Part shown: one piece after another, positions 14,601-20,091 of the stretch
How positions within the stretch are numbered: the stretch's first letter is position 1
Layout of the letters: every line of letters begins with the position of its first letter
DNA from: a virus
Direction: 5' to 3' (one strand)
DNA length: 21,272 nucleotides
Virus record (IMG/VR): IMGVR_UViG_3300009183_003081
Span: 1-21,272 of that record
Program-made: the position numbers and the translations under genes
Notes under the pieces: generated by a model
Database searches by the model: none
The model's input: the letters and a program-made list of their open reading frames with translations, nothing else
Told to the model about the DNA's origin: nothing

Positions 14601-17295
14601 GAACCTTAACTTCTACAGTTGTTCCATGCTCACTTTTTGGTGCTGGGGACTTAGTAATAGTGAAATTACTACGTGCAATATCCTTTCCAGTGGTGTCTAC
14701 TTTTGTTCTAACGCCGTTTCTTACTGTATCAACAATTAGTTTTTCAGCGCCCATCATAAAACCCATTTTGGCTAAACCTAATCCGCCACTACGATCTTCT
14801 GGGTCTAAATCAGATTTATCAGATCCTGCAACAGTAAATAATGCGTTTTTAACAATGTCAGGAGTCATGCCTCTGGCATCATCTGTAATTTTAATTGTGC
14901 GATCTCTTGAGTCTAACTCAATAGTAATATGCCCAGTTTTATAAAGCGCTTTTTCTTTTTTGCTAGATACTGCGCCTTTAACTGCGTCAAAAGCATTTTG
15001 CAATAATTCTTTTATGGTTACTTCAACCATGTTGCTAGCATACATACTAGCGCCAAGTAACTGTACTAATCCTGGCATGTCAGCTGCTAATTTGCCGGCT
15101 TCTTCTCCAAACTCTTCTGGTTTCTTAGATGCTGACGCAGGTAAATCTTTTTCTGGACGAGCAACAAATTCTAAATTTTTCTTTTGAACTCGTTGGTATG
15201 CTTTAGCATTGGTAGCATTATCAGGACGGAATTTAACGTAATCACCTTCTACACCAACTACAGTTCCAGGCGAGTTACCAACACGCACTGTATCCCCTAC
15301 TTTAAAATCTTTTATCCCAGCTTGATCTTTGTAAATTTGTATGGTTTCTAAAGTTTTAGCCAAAGGATCAACTTCTTCCAGTATTGCTAAATCGGCTTTT
15401 AATTTAGCAAATGCTCGCTCAACATAATTTTTACCCGCAGGTACGTCAAGACCAAGTGCATTTATAAATCCTTTGAGCTTAATTGAGTTTGGTTTGATTT
15501 CACCTGCATCAACCTTTTGAACGTAATTTACAGCGTCAATTCTTGGAGATGCTTCTTCTTCAATCCGATCGGCCGTTTCTTTGGCATACTTTTGCCGGCG
15601 ATCAAGTTCAGCCTGTTGCGCTGGGGTAAGAGTAGGTTTAGCTTCTTCAATTACTTCTGTAGGAGCTGTTTCTTGGTACTTTTGGTCTAAACGATTGCTA
15701 ATGTCAATTAAACGAGTATGCAGTTCATCGTATTCTTGACGACGTTTAGTACCTTCTTTTGGTTTTTTACCATTTTTATACAGCAAAGCATTTAGTTCTG
15801 CCTGGTAGTTGTTTTTAATCTCAAGCAGCTCATCATATGTTTTAGTGTCTAGTGCACTTGGTTTTGTTGCTGGCTCTGCAGGCTTGCTTGTTAATTGATC
15901 GTCGACGTCTTCTTCTCGTATTCCAGCATCTGCAGCAAGTCGATTAATTCTATCCAGGTCTGTTTCGGAAGGTTCTCCAGTTCTGGTGTCAGTTGGACCT
16001 TTTCCGAGTTCCTCTTCGCTAGGTAAAGAAACGCCAGACTTACTTGTTCCGGTGTCAGTTGATGTGCCTTCATCTTGCATCTCCTTACGAGCTCTATTAG
16101 TTGCCGCTACAACTGCGTCTACTTCTTCTGTGGTAGGGTCTCTGCCAAGTTGAGTTGCTAAGTCCCCTGCTATGATTTCCCTACGGTCGGCTTCAAGTTG
16201 TCTTTGTTCTAGTCTGCCACGGCGTCCTTCTAAATATGATCCAACTCCAGCACCAGCACCGCCAAATAAACCGCCACCTACTGCACCACGTACAGATGAT
16301 TCAATAAGGCGATTGAACTCTTTGCTACCCCAGACCTCTGGGTTCTCTTGGACAAACTTCTCGGCTGCAATACTAATTGCTTCTTGTCCAGCTTCAGTTA
16401 TACCTTCAGTTGCTGCGCCCGTTACAGTAGCACCGACCACTTTTCTAGCCAATGGCGATGGCATACCAGACTTCTCAAGTAAGTTCTCAACAACGCCGGC
16501 TTTGACGTTGGGGCCCATCTGTTTAAGTATGGCTACAGGTAGTATTGAGTCTAAAGCTGCAGAAACTGATCCTGCTAAAGCAGCGGCGGCTGGCTCCATT
16601 TGTCCAGTTTCTTCAAATATATTTTGGAATACTTCAGGGGCGTTAAGCGCATAAGAGCCAAGAAACGCACCACCAATCTGACCACGCATTGCGCCTTCGG
16701 CAGTCTTCATCCCTGCATATCTAGCGCCAGCTTGTGTAGCTTTACGTTCTGCTAATTCTTTAGCGGCTGCAGCTGCTGCCATGCGTCCACCAGCAACACC
16801 AAATCCAGCACCAGGTATCAAAGCCGTAGCCATACCAGGCACTTGTTCTAAGCCTGTTTCTAATGCAAACGGTATGTAATCGCCAATGCCTTTGACGTCG
16901 GATAAAGACTTATAGCGTGCACCGTACTTTTGCTCAATTTCTTTTTGAGTCTGCGCAGCTTCTTCCATCTGCCTAGCGGCATACTCGTCAGCGCCAACAG
17001 CACTTGCTGCCATGGCTGGTAATACGTCACCAAGTAAAGAACCTGTTTGCTTAGCACCACGGGCAAGAGCACGACCAGCCATACTAAGTATGCCGGTGTC
17101 TTTGGTTGGTTCTGGCTCGGCTACGGCTGCAGGAGCTCCAATGCCAAACTTAGTACGAATAGCTTCTTTGGTTGCGTCGTTAGCATCCGTATAGTTTTTG
17201 TCCTGCGCCGAGTACTTATTAAAAATTGCTTCTTTAGTAGCCTCGTTTGCATTAACGTAGTTAGGATCTTTTAAGATCTCTAGCAAACTTGGCAT
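8629..17295 (-). CDS. Giant polyvalent virion protein (GHKL ATPase, two peptidases, ART-like domain)
   Basis: A 2888-residue protein, probably packaged and ejected with the DNA. In order: two 22-residue helical repeats (10-51); Ala/Gly-rich hydrophobic segments (138-355) suited to membrane contact; a charged linker and coiled coil (about 400-590); an SH3-like stretch (FKVGDTVRV, 664-672); a GHKL ATPase (about 735-1050); an HEXXH peptidase at 1276-1280; an ADP-ribosyltransferase-like domain (1398-1545); a second HEXXH peptidase at 1728-1732 with Glu 1784; long helical regions (1860-2310); hydrophobic segments near 2315-2350 and 2595-2630; and a helical tail. This matches the published 'polyvalent protein' architecture of phages and conjugative elements. 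The ATG has an AGGAAC ribosome site inside the end of the 794-residue gene, whose stop is one base away. I see no frameshift. The effector roles of the domains are inferred. Confidence 0.88.
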   Translation of the reverse strand: MPSLLEILKDPNYVNANEATKEAIFNKYSAQDKNYTDANDATKEAIRTKFGIGAPAAVAEPEPTKDTGILSMAGRALARGAKQTGSLLGDVLPAMAASAVGADEYAARQMEEAAQTQKEIEQKYGARYKSLSDVKGIGDYIPFALETGLEQVPGMATALIPGAGFGVAGGRMAAAAAAKELAERKATQAGARYAGMKTAEGAMRGQIGGAFLGSYALNAPEVFQNIFEETGQMEPAAAALAGSVSAALDSILPVAILKQMGPNVKAGVVENLLEKSGMPSPLARKVVGATVTGAATEGITEAGQEAISIAAEKFVQENPEVWGSKEFNRLIESSVRGAVGGGLFGGAGAGVGSYLEGRRGRLEQRQLEADRREIIAGDLATQLGRDPTTEEVDAVVAATNRARKEMQDEGTSTDTGTSKSGVSLPSEEELGKGPTDTRTGEPSETDLDRINRLAADAGIREEDVDDQLTSKPAEPATKPSALDTKTYDELLEIKNNYQAELNALLYKNGKKPKEGTKRRQEYDELHTRLIDISNRLDQKYQETAPTEVIEEAKPTLTPAQQAELDRRQKYAKETADRIEEEASPRIDAVNYVQKVDAGEIKPNSIKLKGFINALGLDVPAGKNYVERAFAKLKADLAILEEVDPLAKTLETIQIYKDQAGIKDFKVGDTVRVGNSPGTVVGVEGDYVKFRPDNATNAKAYQRVQKKNLEFVARPEKDLPASASKKPEEFGEEAGKLAADMPGLVQLLGASMYASNMVEVTIKELLQNAFDAVKGAVSSKKEKALYKTGHITIELDSRDRTIKITDDARGMTPDIVKNALFTVAGSDKSDLDPEDRSGGLGLAKMGFMMGAEKLIVDTVRNGVRTKVDTTGKDIARSNFTITKSPAPKSEHGTTVEVKVPEYYIDPKTGDKKEIYFWTDPKDIDTLQHPLIGPVEVTLKNRGYGGDIDTKVLPIGVNFDIKATPFLTKANFDWGSADIYFGVNRTDSPKHQVLSSGIYQFEGPGRFNSRFKVNKEPIPYNIIVNVKPSVEAKHPDYPFENNREAFKGRIAEDINSLQEFLARVARGEEAKDLKENFEGIVSMPRVEVGQEVAEVSKKLRKAFDQRGQAAKETKVFEPPKEITIKDNTVSDTQGRIIYDKVKEEEKKKQSTFKAEKEAPTMDEFMINMEQDPKLPIFHNNTNVNLVEVGKKYGDPEKFFAELGTLMVEMKEALSKSNLYGYGKLSPDNLFFGGISVDKGYAGVHIKVPYKAVLINPFYDWGTKTLFGVRENFLTTMIHEIAHTGTMDHGVGHNAEMMRVSTYLADEGLMDYYRDALLDILSRHESTFAAMKEEYEKSTTRNIAKSLEDINKGSKSAREYAADSADQTGELRARAGRGRGEPLSAYSADVGRGPSAPKLKDIVFYHGTNKAFEKFKLSKRGALGAGIYAAPDPERASTYALEGAEGDRSPEGANVRPIYVDLKNPLVIDKTDMKRTSDPAVQALILLGVNEDKAADIIDKAYSEYGFPGNEIKSRAIKAGYDGIVYKDEDGIVEVVAYNSNQITSTIQAKNTSPNADKVPLNDPLFNTAHPTVTKALADNDIQGALKALKNTAGKFLSGLADRLMQLNLNTVVGFDDLHYDLSIKSLDRVKGQKTRIFNWLQQVKPAVYASRFDESKMKMPVTETLKAFEDFRDGKLGIDPKMFKEDLEDIIKVYDNAVTSLNAPGTYFMDDNAIGLSLTRGGNSNYAIAHEFSHAATHWAIDHPDDLDPKQRLALANLHRLFRYAKKHTKNPDAYGYNNLHEFVAEAFSRPSFQNELRQMQKVMDTSMSAWSKFIQLVAQLFGVDNVLFHTLANADVLFSANSGSSTNKGSGLLWAPSRYSVRNGAFKLNPGERMNFIDKLVNLRTTWKDVDKSNLKKFFGSLNNQYRRYLLGALTVDQLADIYGADMPQLKEYVKEVDAMIATRNAILKEGGPIIGRWSNLLQSNPEKAKQLGEVMIESTLEKMDPSILDPQLKQILSKKDLSKELEAYDKSSLKDAWREMSSGKDGDIAVEIYKQVRNFYERRMNEYIQVQEARIREAGLAKNLTPEEINAKVRDFKKQIEESIIRPYFPIKRFGDYFLMVGRGKDKIFMQFEDAFARDAELEKQKARLLKTQIKDKDTGQTRTYTEEEADAQLWPGQGFNEVLNQKLSEVTQLNKIKDLVDQTTEDILKSTDPQIMQDRVAAMQDQLKDAFGQYYLELLPSESIKKMFLHRQNVAGPSQDMLRAFSLSYERIAYQRARFQHMPRLFNLVEAAKIRSANMPTTEEKAVYGDVANELAKQFKSGVLEPPKHSKLTTFLTHFGFLNFLTSPASAVVNMMAIPGLYIPVAGARYGGAKRVGTVVSKYVRMLGGTKYINEDTNRYEFLSLARANLNSLTDVNTRDGSGKINLPKGRTLADVYTAGVNRGAIDTTLVHDSVSIGESPSQDYTGRWQKFMYYASLPFHAAEKFNREIAYMTSFELAYEKNISKNMTPEAAFDAALDQARDLTQETMFNYNSTNKPRYFRGNISSVLLQFKMYPQHMCVLMFRTFQKGFMDAEQIELDKIRKQLENAPEDVLNKALADKKAEMAEIRKEARDAFVGMMGMSFLTAGMTGMPLWFIFSGVASAFHAVFGDDDEPFDADNWFKNWANRTFGGFAGDTISRGLLSQVTGMNFADRMNLNLPDMWFPDVRKSQSEVDYVQNMFINTLGPSLGALLVSYPEAVKRFNDGHTERAMEALMPAAIKNVMVGTRYMVEGQALTLKGNTLVEDISAREALSQMLGFSPERVAQKQQAAFQTKNANESIMNRRTDLLNAFFIAVDTGDANMMAKVIEKMVTFSQTNPGVAIDPEKLVDSIEKRYQDRALANITGGMGLNKNLIPQLMPMLEYGER
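11911..12138 (-). other. Second HEXXH metallopeptidase motif in the giant protein
   Basis: AIAHEFSHAATH at residues 1725-1736 has zinc ligands H1728 and H1732 and base E1729. LHEFVAEAFS at 1778-1787 supplies a third ligand, E1784. The spacing and the following sequence match the gluzincin-like peptidases found in phage polyvalent and MuF-type proteins, and differ from the first HEXXH site. Confidence 0.75.
12661..13104 (-). other. ADP-ribosyltransferase-like domain in the giant protein
   Basis: Residues 1398-1545 show the H-Y-E class layout: FYHGT at 1401-1405 (H1403), GALGAGIYAAPDPERASTYA at 1418-1437 (Y1425), NVRPIYVDLKNPLVI at 1451-1465, and GIVEVVAYNSNQI at 1528-1540, supplying Glu 1531. 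This is the pattern of ART domains reported in phage polyvalent proteins. It would move ADP-ribose from NAD to a host protein. Activity cannot be proven from sequence. Confidence 0.75.
13396..13503 (-). other. First HEXXH metallopeptidase motif in the giant protein
   Basis: MIHEIAHTGTMDHGVGHNAEM lies at residues 1274-1294. H1276 and H1280 are zinc ligands, E1277 the catalytic base, and H1286 or H1290 a third ligand, in a spacing reminiscent of SprT/WLM-type peptidases. A beta-like stretch leads up to it (AGVHIKVPYKAVLINP). It might process the virion protein itself or host targets, which is inference. Confidence 0.7.
14146..15093 (-). other. GHKL (Bergerat-fold) ATPase domain in the giant protein
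   Basis: Residues about 735-1050. The N-box is KELLQNAFDA at 762-771 (E763 as catalytic base, N767 as magnesium ligand). The Asp motif is KITDDARGM at 802-810, close to the GyrB DDGRGI form but with Ala 807 in place of the first Gly. The lid Gly motif is SGGLGLAKMGFM at 836-847. The closing Thr motif is EHGTTVEVKVP at 889-899. All four motifs in order make ATP binding likely. The rest, to about 1050 (with PFENNREAFKG at 1036-1046), may be a transducer-like part. Confidence 0.85.
17143..17268 (-). repeat. Tandem 22-residue repeat at the N-terminus of the giant protein
   Basis: Residues 10-30 and 32-51 repeat with a period of 22 (66 bases): DPNYVNANEATKEAIFNKY versus DKNYTDANDATKEAIRTKF. Likeness is visible in the DNA too, so it is a genuine duplication. 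I recall similar paired helical units at the start of other large phage virion proteins, and they may serve in packaging or docking. Confidence 0.75.
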
Positions 17296-17296
17296 C

Positions 17297-19681
17297 TTAT
17301 GTTCCTAATAATGGATTTTTAGTATCTACTTGGCCTTTTGCCCCACTAGCTGCAGTGGATCCTCCACGTAACATTCTTTCTGCTTCAGCTGTAGCCTCTT
17401 TATACATACGCTGTAACGCTGCAGTTTGTTCTGGAGTCCTTTTTTCTTCAGGAATCAGAGATAATACTTTGTATTGTGGATACATAGCCCCTAATATAGA
17501 TGTAGTTGCAGTTGCTAAATTACCACGGTTAATATCTTTTGCTGCTATAAACTCCCTAAATTTAGCTGGATCTTTCTCAAACAAAGCAAATGCTTTCTCA
17601 AGTTCACCAGGTCTATTAAGTTGCATACCAGCAACCTTAAGTTGATTTTGCATTTCAGCAAGTCTAAGTTGACGATTCTCAGCGCTTTCGTATGATTTAG
17701 CAGCAGCATCCAAGTTACCACGTCTTTCAGCACGCTCGCCCTTCTTAATGTCGGCTTGCATTTTGGTAAGCTCAAGATCCATACTTTCTCTAGCTTTTTT
17801 GGCTGCATCACGTGCATCACCATAGGAACCAATACCTTTAAGAGCAGCTACTCCCATACCTCCAGGTGCCGCAGTTGTTCCAAATTCAATAAAAGCTCTG
17901 CGTATAGCAGCAAGCTCATCTTGTTTTTCTTGTTTGCTCAAACCAGCTAAACGCTCAGCAATCTTAGCATTGAGTCCTTCATTTACTGTATTTGGACCCA
18001 TTAAACGTTCTTGCTCTCGCATCTGTTCTTCTAAGCTCTTTATACCTGTTAATGCAGCAATACCACGGTCTACTGGAGCACCACCTTCTGGTTTAGTTTC
18101 TGGTTTTGGAGCCGCTGCCGCCGCTGCTGGAGCCGGTGGAGTTGGTGGAGCTACCTTAGCCCTAAGCATTGGATTTTCATCAAGCATGCGTTTTGCCGCA
18201 ACTGGAGAAGCATCTTTTAAAAATTCGTATTTTTCAACGTCTTTTTGCATTTGTATCTGATCTAGACGTGCTTGATCTGCATTAGTGTCCATGCCACCAA
18301 ACTGTGGGTCTTCAACCAAACTAGGACCTAACCCAGCAAAAGCAATAATGCCACCACCAGCCATACTTTGAGACTCAAATGCTGGACCGCCGGCTAAAGC
18401 AATACCTGACATACGTCCTTTTTGGGCTTGTTGCTCGGCTTGTGCTTCCATTTGTTTTTGCACAATAATTTCAGTTGCCATCTCACGAATTTCTTCGCTT
18501 GTAGATGAATTTCTAATTTGTTCTAATTTTTGTACACCACCAGGCATGTCTGCAATTTGTTCTAGTTTGGCACGGGTACTATCAATTACACCTCCTGGGG
18601 CATAGCCAATAATGCCACCTTCACGGTACTCTTTAATTGCACCACCTGCAGCCCTACCACCAAATAATGTAGAACCAGCACCAACTAAACCAATACCTTG
18701 TTGCAGTGCAGAAGGCTGAGCTTGATATAACTGAGTAGTTTGGGTTTGAAGCGGTAAACCACGCAACATGGCGTTCATTAAACCAAGCTGCATAAACGGA
18801 TACTGCTGAGCAATAGCGTAATCTTGGATAGCTTGATTAATTTTGCTTTGCTCAAGGGCTTGTTGTTCTTTACCCATCTGAGACTGCAAACCAATAATTT
18901 CTTTCTGGGCACCAAGTTGTTGCCCACCTAACTGACCTAAAGCACCTGCTGCTTGTGTAGCAGCACCTAACCCACCAAGGGCGGCTTGCTGTCCTTGAAG
19001 ACCTAAATTAGCCCCAAACTGTTGAGCTTGTTGAGCTTGTTGGAATGCACCTTGCCGGCCTTGTGCTTCAATACCTTGTAACTGACTCATTAAGTTACGT
19101 TGAGCTTCAGCGGACTCAATAGCTTGTCGGCTTCCACCAAAAGCACCAGCACCAACGGCAGCACGGGCACGCATAGGCGCACCAATCTGGTAGTCACGTA
19201 GTGCCTGAGACTTTTGATAATCCACCACGTTTTGCATGTAAGGGGACATGTAAGACTGAATAGCGTTTGGATCTGTAGCTTGTTGCGCATAACGACCGCC
19301 AGCTCCAGCCATTTGACCTGCTAATCCTAAACCACCCATACCCGACATGCCAGCTAATCCAGTAGCAGTACCGTATTGTCCAGGGGTTTGAAGATTTGCT
19401 GTAGCCTGTTGAGCCTGTTGTTGCATTGGACTAAAGCCAGCAAAATAATTATTTACATCAGTGCTATATGGTTTATACGGTCTAAACCCAGCCATATCAT
19501 CGGTATAAATTTGCTTCTGGGTAGACTCAAGCATGTTCTCGACGTATGGTCGAGCATATTCAGGGATATTTGTTTGGTAAGAAGTAGTTGTTTGTGGGCC
19601 ACCGCCACCACCGGAGCCACCAAATGGAGTGCGTCTACCTTCCCAGGTCCAACCGCTATGTTTTGATCTTAAAATGCTCAT
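17297..19681 (-). CDS. Gln/Ala/Gly-rich internal virion (ejection) protein
   Basis: A 794-residue protein. The N-terminus is Gly-rich (residues 20-29). Next come YMSPYMQNVVDYQ at 144-156 and AVGAGAFGGSRQAI at 175-188, a pattern I recall from phage internal virion or DNA-transfer proteins. Residues 195-330 are dominated by Gln, Ala and Gly in helical stretches. A Gly-motif region follows (GGAIKEYREGG 346-356, GGIIGYAPGGVI 355-366, AGGGIIAFAG 441-450). Then come an Ala/Pro linker (511-530) and a helical charged C-terminal third (545-770) that should form coiled coils. The composition fits a core or ejection protein. It overlaps the GNAT-fold gene by ATGA and is followed one base later by the giant gene, so both are made together. 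No enzyme motif is seen. Confidence 0.75.
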   Translation of the reverse strand: MSILRSKHSGWTWEGRRTPFGGSGGGGGPQTTTSYQTNIPEYARPYVENMLESTQKQIYTDDMAGFRPYKPYSTDVNNYFAGFSPMQQQAQQATANLQTPGQYGTATGLAGMSGMGGLGLAGQMAGAGGRYAQQATDPNAIQSYMSPYMQNVVDYQKSQALRDYQIGAPMRARAAVGAGAFGGSRQAIESAEAQRNLMSQLQGIEAQGRQGAFQQAQQAQQFGANLGLQGQQAALGGLGAATQAAGALGQLGGQQLGAQKEIIGLQSQMGKEQQALEQSKINQAIQDYAIAQQYPFMQLGLMNAMLRGLPLQTQTTQLYQAQPSALQQGIGLVGAGSTLFGGRAAGGAIKEYREGGIIGYAPGGVIDSTRAKLEQIADMPGGVQKLEQIRNSSTSEEIREMATEIIVQKQMEAQAEQQAQKGRMSGIALAGGPAFESQSMAGGGIIAFAGLGPSLVEDPQFGGMDTNADQARLDQIQMQKDVEKYEFLKDASPVAAKRMLDENPMLRAKVAPPTPPAPAAAAAAPKPETKPEGGAPVDRGIAALTGIKSLEEQMREQERLMGPNTVNEGLNAKIAERLAGLSKQEKQDELAAIRRAFIEFGTTAAPGGMGVAALKGIGSYGDARDAAKKARESMDLELTKMQADIKKGERAERRGNLDAAAKSYESAENRQLRLAEMQNQLKVAGMQLNRPGELEKAFALFEKDPAKFREFIAAKDINRGNLATATTSILGAMYPQYKVLSLIPEEKRTPEQTAALQRMYKEATAEAERMLRGGSTAASGAKGQVDTKNPLLGT

Positions 19682-20091
19682 AATTTTGCCTCTACAATTC
19701 TGTAGCGTTCCTTAAACCCATACCGTGTCCACAATCTTGCAATTGCTTCTCTAGCGGCACCTTGTATTTTAGTAGCCCCATACGCCTTAAGTAAATCAGA
19801 AAATTGCTTATATGTATCCGGATTACTTATTAATTTACCACCCATTGCTATAACAAATGCCACTCTGTCATTTGGCATGTTAAAAAAATTTATTGCCGAT
19901 GCCCCATGAATCTTGTTTTCTTCATCTGCTGCAACTACTAGCAACCAATCACCCCTAGCCAAATACCCTTTAGCTTGCTCAACCGTATAGTCGTCTTCGC
20001 CCCATTTCAATGCTTCTGCTAAGAACCCTTCAACCAACGGCCAAGTCTGGTGAAAATGAGTTATGTTGACTGGCTGAACGGTTAAATTCAT
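19678..20091 (-). CDS. GNAT-fold phage protein
   Basis: A 137-residue protein with the outline of a small GNAT (acetyltransferase-fold) domain: an N-terminal strand, helix WPLVEGFLAEAL (17-28), YTVEQAKGYLARGDWLLVVA (35-54), IHGASAINFF (61-70), an AMGGKL segment at 82-87 where the acyl-CoA site would lie, helix YKQFSDLLKAYGATKI (94-109), and the usual end WTRYGFKERYRIVEAKL (121-137). I do not see the full Q/RxxGxG/A loop, so catalysis is doubtful. GNAT-like proteins lie in this spot before internal virion genes in many podoviruses, and T7 gp13-like proteins are the nearest known idea. It shares ATGA overlaps with genes on both sides, and has no clear ribosome site of its own. Confidence 0.7.
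   Translation of the reverse strand: MNLTVQPVNITHFHQTWPLVEGFLAEALKWGEDDYTVEQAKGYLARGDWLLVVAADEENKIHGASAINFFNMPNDRVAFVIAMGGKLISNPDTYKQFSDLLKAYGATKIQGAAREAIARLWTRYGFKERYRIVEAKL

Noticed and set aside
16172-16654. Plus-strand 160-codon open frame
   Set aside because: Antisense of the Ala/Gly-rich part of the giant protein; its Ser/Pro/Ala composition is what the complement would give.
18095-18155. Short tandem repeat in GC-rich DNA (Ala/Pro run of the 794-residue protein)
   Set aside because: It codes for an Ala/Pro linker in frame and looks like ordinary low-complexity protein sequence rather than a DNA element.
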